Positions 1 through 8,475 of a stretch of 20,756 bases of DNA are shown one piece after another. This DNA comes from Fervidobacterium sp. (lineage in GTDB: Bacteria > Thermotogota > Thermotogae > Thermotogales > Fervidobacteriaceae). The notes beneath the pieces were generated by a model that saw only the letters and a list, made by a program, of their open reading frames with translations, did no database searches and was not told the DNA's origin. Location: assembly GCA_003522805.1 (NCBI GenBank), contig DPIB01000027.1:1-20756 (forward strand). Direction: 5' to 3'. The translations under genes and the position numbers were made by a program. Position 1 is the stretch's first letter; every line of letters begins with the position of its first letter.

Positions 1-33
1 AGCCCCCGCCTCTATTGGCGGTAGGTAGTTGAC
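1..33 (+). repeat. Left copy of 33-bp inverted repeat (IS200/IS605-like end)
   Basis: The first 33 bases match the reverse complement of 20721-20753 at 30 of 33 positions. The repeat contains a small hairpin, CCGCC (6-10) with GGCGG (17-21) around a 6-base loop, and ends in GGTAGTTGAC. Hairpins of this type followed by GTAGTTGAC resemble the subterminal ends of IS200/IS605-family elements and their TnpB-only relatives; that family assignment is from memory and is an inference. No transposase or TnpB gene follows inside the window, so this is either the edge of an element lying outside or a solo remnant. Confidence 0.6.
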
Positions 34-46
34 GTGTCTATGATTC

Positions 47-805
47 TTACTTTTGCGGAACTTCTCCAACCGGAGCAAGGTAAACCACAAACTCATCTTC
101 GCCGTCTACCTTAATAAACTCATCCATCAGTTTTTGAGAATATGCGGCAACAGCACATGTACCAAGATCTATCGACTCACATGCCAAATAGAGATTCTGA
201 CATACATGACCGGCATCAATTAGAATTACTTTATGTGAAACAGGGCCATAGCGCCATTCGGTTCGGTAAGGGATCACTGCCCATATGAAAACGACCGCGC
301 TATCTCCTATAAAAATTTGATCCAATGTTGCTCTGATGATCTCCTCTCTAAGGTACTTGTCCTTTCTATGAAGGAGCAATTTATGTTCCAGAGGTAGATA
401 TCTGTATATCCCTTCCTCCAATCCCTCCACTCTTCTTACATAAAGATAAGTCTCGAATGGATGACGAGCACCAGCCGATGGTACTGACCTTAAAGTTGCG
501 ACTTTTCCCACTTTCTTAACACCTTGAGTAGCCCACAACAAAAAGGATAATTGCTCCATCGTAATAGGTTTATCAAGAAATTTTCTATGGCTCATCCTGT
601 CCTCTATAGCCTTACTGACACTTTTCTCTCCCAATTCTCTAGCGACTGGGAGATCAATTAAAAAGGCTTTTTCGGGATATGGTTTTTCAAATGGTGGTAC
701 CGGTACACCGAGTATTTGATCGCTTTTGAATTTGTCTACTATTTCCCACTCAGATTTCAGAATTTCCCTTCCCTTCTTGACCCTGTCGTCTGTACCCTCG
801 TTCAT
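47..805 (-). CDS. SagB/ThcOx-type nitroreductase-family oxidoreductase
   Basis: A 252-residue flavin-dependent oxidoreductase of the nitroreductase fold, closest to the SagB/ThcOx dehydrogenase group. Visible motifs are RMSHRKF (residues 70-76), PSAGARHPFE (109-118), matching the family's PSaGarhP FMN-binding loop, and DAGHVCQNLYL (197-207), the alpha-helical FMN/dimer segment. There is no signal peptide or membrane segment, so it should be a cytoplasmic FMN dimer. An ATG at 811 has only one base between it and the G-rich ribosome site (813-818); the ATG at 805 has a 7-base spacer and is chosen. Some SagB relatives oxidise azolines in peptide natural products, but no cyclase or precursor peptide is nearby, so the substrate is unknown. 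The gene lies downstream of pheT on the same strand, but sits between two hairpin repeats (1-33 and 875-903), which suggests an inserted cassette. Confidence 0.85.
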   Translation of the reverse strand: MNEGTDDRVKKGREILKSEWEIVDKFKSDQILGVPVPPFEKPYPEKAFLIDLPVARELGEKSVSKAIEDRMSHRKFLDKPITMEQLSFLLWATQGVKKVGKVATLRSVPSAGARHPFETYLYVRRVEGLEEGIYRYLPLEHKLLLHRKDKYLREEIIRATLDQIFIGDSAVVFIWAVIPYRTEWRYGPVSHKVILIDAGHVCQNLYLACESIDLGTCAVAAYSQKLMDEFIKVDGEDEFVVYLAPVGEVPQK

Positions 806-874
806 GAGCATTCCCCCCTACGTAATCTCGACAAAACTGAAAAGATATTGAAATGATCCAAATACACGGAAATC

Positions 875-903
875 GTGAACTGCCCCCACCTATAGAGGGT
901 GGG
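875..903 (-). repeat. Diverged third copy of the terminal hairpin repeat
   Basis: On the minus strand this reads as a CCCACC / GGTGGG hairpin (885-890 with 898-903, 7-base loop) followed by CAGTTCAC. It shares the CTCTATAGG core and the AGTT-AC tail with the repeats at the window ends. It lies between pheT and the nitroreductase gene and is oriented opposite to the copy at 1-33. There is no T-tract on either strand, so it does not look like an ordinary rho-independent terminator. Confidence 0.45.
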
Positions 904-923
904 AAATGAATTGATAAATTAGG

Positions 924-3275
924 TTAAAACCTTGGACTTATATTGTATTTCTCTTTTATTTTCTTCTTTATGTCCTCTATTGCCAAATCAACTTCCTCAT
1001 CACTCAATGTACGTTCACAATTTCTAAACTTTGCATAGATTGTCACACTGTATTGACCGTCACCTAATTTTTCATAAATATCGTCGATCCCGACTTCTTC
1101 CAAGATGGGATTCTCTCTATACACATCAAGCAAATTCGAAATCTCGAAACCAACGGGGATTATATATGAAACATCTCTCCTGATGAATGGGAACGCCGAG
1201 AGCGATTTATACTCCTTCTGACGCTTCGACACATCGTAAATTTTATCTAAATATACCTCAGCTACGTATACTTCATCCTTTACATCGTAGATCTTGTCAA
1301 CAAACTCTATATCCATCATTCCTATGAATCCTATCACATCGTTACTGCACATAATTTTAGCGCATCTAGTTGGTACAAACCCCTTTTTGCTCAGTGGTGA
1401 ATACTTGCATTCTAGTCCGTATCTCAACAAGATCTCTTCCACCGCTCCTTTGAATGTATAAAAAGACACTATCCTTTTATCTGTATAATCTCTTACAGAT
1501 TCCCGACCTGTTGCAACGATGCCCAGTGCTTCACGTTCAAACGGCTTTCCATCCTTCATTTCAAATACTTTCCCGATCTCAAATAGCCTTACATCCTTCA
1601 TCTGCCTCTTGTAATTGTAAGATAGGGATTCAAGCAGTCCGTACAGCAACGATGGCCTCATCCTATCTAATTCAGAGACGATAGGATTCACCACATCAAC
1701 CCCGGATCCGTCGATTTCGAATCTTTTTATCATTTTACTTGAAGCAAAAGAAAGGTTATTCGCTTCGCTAAATCCGAATCCAGTTATCACTTGCTTTATT
1801 TCATACCTAACCTTTTGCTTTTCATTCCGTCCCCTTTCTATAGCTAAAATACGTGGGGCTTCGGAGTGTATGTTATCATATCCGTGTATTCTTCCTACTT
1901 CTTCCATGACATCCTCAGGTATAGAAATGTCGAAATACCTGAAAGATGGGACATACACTTCATAACCATTCCTCGTCTCTTCAACTTCAAAACCGAGAGG
2001 TTCTATATATTTGCTAATACGCTTTACATCAATTCCAAGCACCTTTTTCGGAAGGTGTTTTGACACAAATACCTTGCGCTGTTCTATCTTTTTCGGATAA
2101 TTGTCGATGACCGTTTTCGAAGGTGTACCTCCAGCAAGTTGCTGAATCAATTCGGACAGTCTTTCGATAACATAGATGTTGTTGTCATAATCCACACCGC
2201 GCTCGAATCTATATGATGAATCTGAAGATATCCCAAGTTTTCGTGAAGTCTTTCTTATCCGTACAGGATCAAACATCGCAACTTCTAAAAGTATGCTCGT
2301 TGTTTTCTCCGAAATACTGGAATCTTCTCCGCCCATGATACCACCAAGTCCTAGTATCTTTTCACCATCTGTTATCAGTACTTCACCGCCTGTAAATTCA
2401 TATTCCTTACCATCCAGTAACATTAGTCTTTCACCAGGTTGCGCATCTCGAACAACTATCTTTCCAGCCAGTTTTGATAAGTCAAAAGCATGTATTGGGT
2501 GGCCTGTCTCAAGCATAACATAGTTAGTTATATCCACAACGTTGTTTATAGGCCTCAAGCCAGAAGCGATAAGTCTTCTTCTCATCCATAGCGGGCTTTG
2601 GCCTATTTTGACGTTTTCTATTATCCTCGCAGTATATCGCCAGCAACCGTCTGTCTTGATTTGAATATCTATCTTGCTATCTTTACCATCCGGTTCCGTT
2701 TTTGCATATGGAACTGGGAATTTTATTTGTTTTTTCAATCCAGCTGAAAGCTCTCTCACAACACCAAAATACGATAGACAATCAGGCCTGTTGGGTGTTA
2801 TCTCCGTATCAAAATACCAGTCGTTTACTTTAAACGTTTCTATAACATCTTTGCCAAGTGGTGAAGGTTCGTCTGTCATGTATACGTAATCACTCTTTTC
2901 TGCTAATCCAAGTTCTTCGAGTGAACACAGCATTCCTTCTGAAACTATGCCAAGCATCTCTCGATCTTGGATTTCCACACCATTGGATAGCCTTGCACCC
3001 TCCAGAGCCACACATACGTACTTTCCAGCTTGGACAGATGTGTCTGCTGTAAGTATCGTTCTGTACTCATTTCCAATGTTAACTTTACACATCATGAGCT
3101 TTTTCGCCCTAGGGTGCTTTTCCACATGTTCTATTTTACCGAAGATAATGGGACCATAGACAGGAAAAACAGGTCCATTTTCTTCAATATCTATGCCTAA
3201 CTTCGGTAGTGTTTCCAGAACATCTTCTTTGTTGACAGCTATGTATTCATTCAACCATTCAAGAGAAACCCTCAC
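924..3275 (-). CDS. pheT: Phenylalanyl-tRNA synthetase beta subunit
   Basis: Beta subunit of the alpha2-beta2 class II synthetase that charges tRNA-Phe, 783 residues, about the usual length. In order: an N-terminal EMAP-like tRNA-binding domain (about 40-150, with FGKIEHVEKHPRAKKL), the B3/B4 editing region (about 200-370, with TGHPIHAFDL), a B5 domain (about 400-470), the catalytic-like core (with RPSLLYGLLESL) and a C-terminal FDX-ACB anticodon-binding domain (last ~95 residues, starting SAFPFIRRDVSYI). The frame stays open further upstream, but the GTG at 3275 has GGAGGT at 3285-3290 with a 9-base spacer, and the product begins MRVSLEWLNEY as in known PheT. pheS, normally immediately upstream, is absent from the window; a DUF3307 membrane protein gene takes that place. 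No T-box leader is visible. Confidence 0.96.
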   Translation of the reverse strand: MRVSLEWLNEYIAVNKEDVLETLPKLGIDIEENGPVFPVYGPIIFGKIEHVEKHPRAKKLMMCKVNIGNEYRTILTADTSVQAGKYVCVALEGARLSNGVEIQDREMLGIVSEGMLCSLEELGLAEKSDYVYMTDEPSPLGKDVIETFKVNDWYFDTEITPNRPDCLSYFGVVRELSAGLKKQIKFPVPYAKTEPDGKDSKIDIQIKTDGCWRYTARIIENVKIGQSPLWMRRRLIASGLRPINNVVDITNYVMLETGHPIHAFDLSKLAGKIVVRDAQPGERLMLLDGKEYEFTGGEVLITDGEKILGLGGIMGGEDSSISEKTTSILLEVAMFDPVRIRKTSRKLGISSDSSYRFERGVDYDNNIYVIERLSELIQQLAGGTPSKTVIDNYPKKIEQRKVFVSKHLPKKVLGIDVKRISKYIEPLGFEVEETRNGYEVYVPSFRYFDISIPEDVMEEVGRIHGYDNIHSEAPRILAIERGRNEKQKVRYEIKQVITGFGFSEANNLSFASSKMIKRFEIDGSGVDVVNPIVSELDRMRPSLLYGLLESLSYNYKRQMKDVRLFEIGKVFEMKDGKPFEREALGIVATGRESVRDYTDKRIVSFYTFKGAVEEILLRYGLECKYSPLSKKGFVPTRCAKIMCSNDVIGFIGMMDIEFVDKIYDVKDEVYVAEVYLDKIYDVSKRQKEYKSLSAFPFIRRDVSYIIPVGFEISNLLDVYRENPILEEVGIDDIYEKLGDGQYSVTIYAKFRNCERTLSDEEVDLAIEDIKKKIKEKYNISPRF

Positions 3276-3378
3276 GCTTATGGCACCTCCGTTTCGATTC
3301 CATCGTCCCTCAGTGTAATTCAGTATATCTATATATCTATCCAAATATCCAAAAGTTACCCGCCCATTCAATCATGAA

Positions 3379-4002
3379 TCAAAAGACAATGAATTTCCAG
3401 ACGATTGTGATTGCAACACCTAAAAGAGGACTAATCCACCAAGTGGGAGTAAATTTCTTGACTTTCCACAATCTATAAAGGTATCCTAATAGCAATGACA
3501 AAAATGCGAAGAGATAATTCTTCGCCAAGAAGAAAACAAAGAATGCCAATCTTTCAGATATACCATCCAGATCGTTGTACTCCAAATCTCCGGGATAAAA
3601 ATTCCTGAAGATGTAAGTCACCGCCATAGTCACAACAGCCATACCGAGCAAATACAAGGCAAATTCTTTTGAAATGAATGAATAAGCAAGCAGGTCTGCA
3701 ACGAAGATATTCAGAAACAAAGATATGGCAATTAGTATCAACTCTAAGATATGTATTTTTCCGACAGAACCATCAAGTTTTACCCTTAGAACATCTCCCA
3801 AAATATGGATGGCGATCATTATAAACAGAACGGTCAATCCTCTGGTAGTGTTCAAAAGAGTATCGAAAGTAAATGCTAAAAACGCAAGTATCGACCAAAT
3901 TATGTGCCCGATAAGCTTGCTGCCCTTGTAAGACCTGATCTTCGTATTATCAGTGAAACCATGATCTGCTACAAAATGTGCTAAGAAAAGATGTATCATC
4001 AT
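3379..4002 (-). CDS. DUF3307-family membrane protein
   Basis: A 207-residue polytopic membrane protein with about six hydrophobic segments. The N-terminus, with HLFLAHFVADHGF, a KGSKLIGHIIW stretch and then IAIHILGDVLRVKL, matches the His/Asp-rich layout of DUF3307 proteins (LAHLLADF, LLHALVH, SHLLIDWLK); this was recognised by eye. DUF3307 proteins have no established function. The start is the ATG at 4002, 8 bases after a perfect AAAGGAGGA; a second ATG follows directly. It sits between the hydrolase-like gene and pheT on the same strand, with about 100-base gaps on either side, so it may be only loosely co-transcribed. Confidence 0.7.
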   Translation of the reverse strand: MMIHLFLAHFVADHGFTDNTKIRSYKGSKLIGHIIWSILAFLAFTFDTLLNTTRGLTVLFIMIAIHILGDVLRVKLDGSVGKIHILELILIAISLFLNIFVADLLAYSFISKEFALYLLGMAVVTMAVTYIFRNFYPGDLEYNDLDGISERLAFFVFFLAKNYLFAFLSLLLGYLYRLWKVKKFTPTWWISPLLGVAITIVWKFIVF

Positions 4003-4056
4003 TCTATAGATCCTCCTTTAAACATCTATTATTCCTATATTATTCCAATTTTGCCA

Positions 4057-4082
4057 TTTTACCATGATTTTTTACCATGATT
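4057..4082. repeat. Perfect 13-bp tandem direct repeat upstream of DUF3307 gene
   Basis: TTTTACCATGATT occurs twice head to tail (4057-4069 and 4070-4082) in the 113-base gap between the hydrolase-like gene and the DUF3307 gene. On the minus strand the second unit offers a TAAAAT -10-like hexamer, 17 bases after a poor -35 (TTAATC). The arrangement could be an operator or part of a weak promoter for DUF3307/pheT; neither is proven. Confidence 0.5.
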
Positions 4083-4115
4083 AATAAGAGTACAGCTAAG
4101 GAAATATCATCCAGC

Positions 4116-6509
4116 TCACCCAATTCTATACACAAGTACCCCCTGACTGGTCATAAGATAGAGTTTCTCTTCACAGACTGCTGCATCGTAAACAATACCT
4201 GAAACGCTCTCGACTATCTTATCGATCCTCTTGTTTTCAAAATCAATAAGTGTTATGAAACCATCGCCAACAGCGACAACGTATCTATTAGTCTTATACA
4301 TTCCAAGGTTGCCAATCCAACCTTCACCCGTATATGCGTACCTACCATTCCTGTCAAACAGCAGGATTCCATAAGCTCTAGTTACTGCAAATACGTAGTC
4401 ATCAACTACTATGGCATATGTCATATCGTAACTTCTGTTTAAACTTATAGGAGCTGTATATTTGATACCGTAATAGTAACGATATAGTTCTCTATTAGTC
4501 AAAAAGATTATCTCACTACCGTCGTATATAACTCTTCCATAGACACCCTTCAGACTGATGATAAGATTTCCATTTCCATCGACGAAATCAATATAATCAT
4601 TCGCCCTCGGTTTGGCAAAAATGACAAAGTCCTTCGTTGCTAAATAGTCATCGGCAGGTATTTGATCGTATGAAACATCGTCTGCCAATTTCCTGTAAAA
4701 TACCTTTGTTTGCGTACCATAACTGATCCCATCGATAGTTTCTTTTAGATTGTTGATGGGCTCTTCCCATACTTTTGTTCCAGCAACATACAGGCCTTTC
4801 GAATCTGCTGTATATATTATGTTACCATAGATCGCTATTTGACTTCCCAGGTAATTGAACGACTGAAGGAATGTTACATGTGGATTATCGTTGATCTTCC
4901 ACTCTTCAACATAAAACTCCTCTGCCTTACCAGTTAACATGAAACGCTCTAACATTTTTTCTTTCTCCGTCACCCTCTCAGAAAATGTATCGTCTTTGTA
5001 TTTGGGAACATCTGGTACTACGTATCCAAAAAAGGTCTTGATTTCCTGTATGAACTCCTCTCTGGAGTAGAAATCGTTCCAGCTACCATTGAATATCTTC
5101 AAAGTCATGTAGGGTAGCCTTGCTGAAGTCCGTGAAACAATACCATCTCCCGTGTTTAAGACTAATTCCGGATACATCCTCTCAAGAAGACTAGATGCAA
5201 GGTCTATCGATAGAGGTGGAGTATTGCCCATATAACTCATGACATCCACATCTGTACGATACGGAAGATATTTCAGCCTATTCAGAAACTCCGAATCAGG
5301 TAGTATATCGTCATAGTAGTTGTTGACCGCTTCTATATAGCTTTTCAAGTAGCCCTGCAAATTGAGGACCATACTATCCGGAAGATTGTAGAGCATTCCT
5401 GCCGATTCAGGTTTAGAATCGTATATGTTTGTCGCCAAACGTGGGTCAACTACATTTGTCCCATAAAACGGTACAGATACATATGCTACCTTTCTTACGT
5501 TCTTGATTTCCGGATGATTCGCTAAACAGTAGTAAACAATTAAGCCACCTATTTCATGAGTAAGAATATCAAATTGGGTATTTTGACGTTGGAGCAATTC
5601 CTGAGCTAGGCATTCAGATTCAAATATTATCTCACTTGGAATTGGATTGGCTTCTTTGAATATCCTCAGATCTTCACTATAATTGAATGATTTGGATTTA
5701 GTTAACGGATATTCGTACACAAAGACTGATCTATCTGAAAAGACACTTTGCCAAAGTGAAATACCTGTCACCTTAGATGAAGCGAAATAGCCGGAGAAAT
5801 TAGCATCACTGCCAGGAACTATCAACAGTGTTGGCTTTGCAGATAACATTTCATAGACTGGTTTGATGCCTACTTCCAAAACTTGACCTGGTGTAGATAC
5901 CACCCCGATCAATCGTGGTACAACAAAGAAACTGGCTTCGACATAGTATCCTTTAGCATCTTTTCCTATACTGCTTCCCGGAATTATGTTATAGACCTTA
6001 CCGTCGTTGCTTATACTAGCAAAAGCAATGGCATTTGAATCATTGCTCCCAACTAGATTCGAAGGAAAATAATATTTTACATTAATCGGTAGAGTTGCCA
6101 TATTGTATCTTCCATCACTCGGTATAAGTTCAAAAATCGTACTTATGAAATTACCTGTACCTAATATCTGTGTAGATACGTTTTTTGGAGCAATACGTAC
6201 CTTAAAAGACTTTTCGTAGGGAAAAGCACTAGGCGGTATTGAAATAACAAGATTTTCAACAACCCCCATTCCCTCAGTTATAGTTGCCTCGATTTTTTTT
6301 CCACTCTTGAGCATAAATGGAAGAGCTATTAGAAAAGCAACTATCCCTATTACTAATAAGAACAGTACTTTTCTTTTCCATAACCTAGCTGGAAATTCGA
6401 TGATCTTTTTCCATATCTCTTTGAAATTGATCGATTTTATAGAAGGAAGCTTAATCTTTGAGAAAAAGCCCTTCATTTTCCCAGTAAGATTACTGAAAAA
6501 ATTTGGCAT
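4116..6509 (-). CDS. Membrane-anchored alpha/beta-hydrolase-like protein with beta-propeller-like C-terminus
   Basis: A 797-residue protein with a basic N-terminus and one strong membrane segment (about 47-67), so the bulk should lie outside the membrane. After a beta-rich region (about 75-215), residues 225-500 look like a lipase-type alpha/beta hydrolase: TLLIVPGSD (oxyanion-type strand-loop), FDILTHEIGGLIVYY at the nucleophile elbow, VAYVSVPFYGT, then NTGDGIVSRTSA where lipases carry the catalytic Asp (GDGxV). The elbow reads HEIGG (318-322) rather than HSxGG, so the serine nucleophile is missing, and no obvious catalytic His follows the Asp motif. Residues about 555-797 contain repeated short beta-strand blocks (IYTADSKGLYVAG, FAVTRAYGILLFDRNGRY, VAVGDGFITLID) typical of a beta-propeller. 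The ribosome site is a G-run at 6519-6523. It may be a catalytically dead or altered hydrolase used for binding; no function is known. Confidence 0.6.
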   Translation of the reverse strand: MPNFFSNLTGKMKGFFSKIKLPSIKSINFKEIWKKIIEFPARLWKRKVLFLLVIGIVAFLIALPFMLKSGKKIEATITEGMGVVENLVISIPPSAFPYEKSFKVRIAPKNVSTQILGTGNFISTIFELIPSDGRYNMATLPINVKYYFPSNLVGSNDSNAIAFASISNDGKVYNIIPGSSIGKDAKGYYVEASFFVVPRLIGVVSTPGQVLEVGIKPVYEMLSAKPTLLIVPGSDANFSGYFASSKVTGISLWQSVFSDRSVFVYEYPLTKSKSFNYSEDLRIFKEANPIPSEIIFESECLAQELLQRQNTQFDILTHEIGGLIVYYCLANHPEIKNVRKVAYVSVPFYGTNVVDPRLATNIYDSKPESAGMLYNLPDSMVLNLQGYLKSYIEAVNNYYDDILPDSEFLNRLKYLPYRTDVDVMSYMGNTPPLSIDLASSLLERMYPELVLNTGDGIVSRTSARLPYMTLKIFNGSWNDFYSREEFIQEIKTFFGYVVPDVPKYKDDTFSERVTEKEKMLERFMLTGKAEEFYVEEWKINDNPHVTFLQSFNYLGSQIAIYGNIIYTADSKGLYVAGTKVWEEPINNLKETIDGISYGTQTKVFYRKLADDVSYDQIPADDYLATKDFVIFAKPRANDYIDFVDGNGNLIISLKGVYGRVIYDGSEIIFLTNRELYRYYYGIKYTAPISLNRSYDMTYAIVVDDYVFAVTRAYGILLFDRNGRYAYTGEGWIGNLGMYKTNRYVVAVGDGFITLIDFENKRIDKIVESVSGIVYDAAVCEEKLYLMTSQGVLVYRIG

Positions 6510-6567
6510 CTACTTATGCCCCCAGTCCGTCATCTAAAGAGCTCCGCTCGTCTTATTTCCATTCATT

Positions 6568-7104
6568 CTATTCGCCCTCTTGAAGTGTACCCTCATCTAA
6601 AAGTTTTCTGAATTCATTGATATCGAGATTATCTATAAACTGCTTGAACCCTTCATCTAAATTCTTTCCCTCAGTTAAGCTTATCGATTCGGAAGCTATG
6701 ATGTCATTTGTAACATATAGTGGAGCCCCTGTTTTGAGCGACAAGATTATGCAATCGGAAGGTCTAGCATCTATTTCAAGGTAAGGATTCAGGCCTTCAG
6801 CTATTTCCTGCTCTGAAACAGCCAAGTCTTTTAGCACGATTTTAGCATAGAAGACATTGTCCCTAATGGAGTGTATTACAAACCTATCAAGCTTTAGGCT
6901 TAGCTCCGTCAAAAGATTTACAATCAGATCATGTGTCAAAGGTCTGTCAAATGGTACCTTTTCAATCGCAATTGCCATTATGCTTGCTTCACATGCACCT
7001 ATCCATATCGGTAATATCTTATCCGAATTCTCAATACCAAGCAGTACGACGGGGGAATTGGATATTTTGTCTAATACTAGTGCTTTAACAGTCGCTCTTT
7101 TCAT
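6568..7104 (-). CDS. Bifunctional nuclease family (DUF151) protein
   Basis: A 178-residue protein of the BFN/DUF151 family, which includes Thermotoga maritima TM0160. Conserved blocks are LPIWIGACEASIMA (31-44), the RPLTHDL segment (54-60) and DARPSDCIILSLKTGAPLYV (112-131). Family members have been reported to have nuclease activity in plants, but the role of bacterial stand-alone versions is unsettled. The frame is open 18 codons further upstream, but the ATG at 7104 is preceded at 8 bases by AAGGAGGT (7113-7120) and gives the family's usual N-terminus. It overlaps the end of plsC by 20 bases, so the two are translationally linked. Confidence 0.88.
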   Translation of the reverse strand: MKRATVKALVLDKISNSPVVLLGIENSDKILPIWIGACEASIMAIAIEKVPFDRPLTHDLIVNLLTELSLKLDRFVIHSIRDNVFYAKIVLKDLAVSEQEIAEGLNPYLEIDARPSDCIILSLKTGAPLYVTNDIIASESISLTEGKNLDEGFKQFIDNLDINEFRKLLDEGTLQEGE

Positions 7105-7846
7105 TATCCAGCACCTCCTTAAGCTTTTCGATGCCACTTCTGATAACAGATTCGACATGGAGTCTTAGTTCTTCCTCACTTGAAAACTGTTCTGGGTAAA
7201 CAAAATCACCTATGAGTATAGAGGTCTTATTTCCCGAAACAGTCAGTTTATGTTTCGGTGTAATCAAATGATTGCCCCAAATTGAGACTGGTAATATTGG
7301 GACTTTCGACTTGTACGCAATCTCTAAGCTCTTAGGTTTGAATGGCAGCATCTCGCCATTCTCTGACCTTGTGCCTTCTGGAAAAATCAGGAAATGATAT
7401 CCTTCGTTCATTTTCTTCATAACTTCTCTTATTGCCAAAGCCGTCTGCCTAATGTTACCTCTGTCTATTAATACGCTCCCTAAGTGCTTCAAAAAAACAT
7501 TCACCATCGGAAATTTTCCAAGTTCTTTTTTTGCTATAAAAGCGACTGGTTCAACGTAGCCTAAGACAAGCGGTATGTCGAGAATACTCTGATGATTGCA
7601 CACCACAAGATAATTTTCATTAATGTTGGGCTTATTACCACAGACAAGTACTTTAACACCAAGAAGCTTAAAAGCTGTTCGTCCGAAAATCTCCACTTGT
7701 TTCAAAACAAATTTCTTGCCTTTTTCTTTTCCTAGCAAATAGCCGATCAACAGTACAATTGCACCGTATACGAACAGGTATAGAAAAGCACCAACTATGA
7801 GCCAAATAGTCCTGAGGAAATTGTAGATCTTAGTTAGTACCCTCAT
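7085..7846 (-). CDS. plsC: 1-acyl-sn-glycerol-3-phosphate acyltransferase
   Basis: A 253-residue PlsC/LPLAT enzyme that acylates lysophosphatidic acid to phosphatidic acid at the membrane. It has a hydrophobic N-terminal anchor (about 12-37), the catalytic HX4D motif in NHQSILD (84-90), a GSVLIDRG block (123-130), FPEGTRS (155-161) for glycerol-phosphate binding and VPILPVSIWG (182-191). The start is the ATG at 7846 with GGAGG 8 bases upstream. It overlaps the preceding membrane-protein gene by ATGA and the DUF151 gene by 20 bases, so this is a tightly coupled part of the operon. PlsY, which makes its substrate, is encoded three genes upstream. Confidence 0.94.
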   Translation of the reverse strand: MRVLTKIYNFLRTIWLIVGAFLYLFVYGAIVLLIGYLLGKEKGKKFVLKQVEIFGRTAFKLLGVKVLVCGNKPNINENYLVVCNHQSILDIPLVLGYVEPVAFIAKKELGKFPMVNVFLKHLGSVLIDRGNIRQTALAIREVMKKMNEGYHFLIFPEGTRSENGEMLPFKPKSLEIAYKSKVPILPVSIWGNHLITPKHKLTVSGNKTSILIGDFVYPEQFSSEEELRLHVESVIRSGIEKLKEVLDNEKSDC

Positions 7847-8475
7847 TTACCTTTCCTCCAAAGCTTAGTAATTCTTAGGAAGAACAAGAAAACTGCGATA
7901 ATGAAGATCAACCAGAGATAGAGTACATCGTTTATATCAAAAACATGAGTCTTAAGCAGTGTAAATGCAATTGAAGAAATGGAAAATGCACTTATTGCCA
8001 CACCTATTATACCGAGGAGTTTTTCACTATTCTTCGATGCATAAAATCCCCCGATAAGACCTGCTAGAGCACTTATAGCAAAAAAGATATAAGGTGCCAA
8101 TTCAACATGAACCAGGTTGTTTATCAAGAACTGGACTGAGAAAAACGTCAATAAAAACCCGCCCAGGAAAATAAAAGATTTATACAAGCCATAGAAAATT
8201 ATGGCAAAAATGATACTGATTATTATACTGACAAGCATGTTCTGCCCACCAGAATTGACAACTCCGCCAAACAAATCTGGAAAGAATTTCGTTATCACAC
8301 CATAAAGAAACGGCGTGATGTAACTACTACTAATTATGAACCCGACGCCCAAAATTGTAACTACCTCTATCAAGTTTGGGAACAAAAAAACAAAAATAGA
8401 TATCGGTAGAAGGAAGTACCAGTTTGCATTTATAAGCGAGATTGTACTCTTAAGAGATTCGATATCAAAGCTCAT
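7843..8475 (-). CDS. Polytopic membrane protein of unknown function
   Basis: I do not recognise the family. It is 210 residues long with about six or seven hydrophobic segments (approximately 18-50, 80-95, 97-118, 123-145, 150-172 and 180-203) and a basic C-terminus ending LWRKGK. No catalytic motif is visible. The segment with GGFYASKNSEKLLGIIG resembles DUF4203/TMEM198-like membrane proteins only loosely. The ATG at 8475 overlaps the stop of the TPR gene by ATGA and its stop overlaps the plsC start in the same way, so it is translated as one unit with both. This coupling hints at a role in the membrane near phospholipid synthesis, which is an inference from context only. Confidence 0.8.
   Translation of the reverse strand: MSFDIESLKSTISLINANWYFLLPISIFVFLFPNLIEVVTILGVGFIISSSYITPFLYGVITKFFPDLFGGVVNSGGQNMLVSIIISIIFAIIFYGLYKSFIFLGGFLLTFFSVQFLINNLVHVELAPYIFFAISALAGLIGGFYASKNSEKLLGIIGVAISAFSISSIAFTLLKTHVFDINDVLYLWLIFIIAVFLFFLRITKLWRKGK

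Noticed and set aside
885..903. Possible rho-independent terminator after pheT
   Set aside because: The hairpin is good, but there is no T-tract on the minus strand and the sequence matches the terminal repeat family better.
3322..3353. Possible promoter for pheT (TATACT with TTGGAT)
   Set aside because: The spacing would be 19 bases and the -35 match is poor; the stretch is a short AT-rich repeat (TATATCTA twice), so a promoter cannot be claimed.
6857..7168. Plus-strand open frame opposite the DUF151 nuclease
   Set aside because: A shadow of a conserved gene with no plausible start site or motif.
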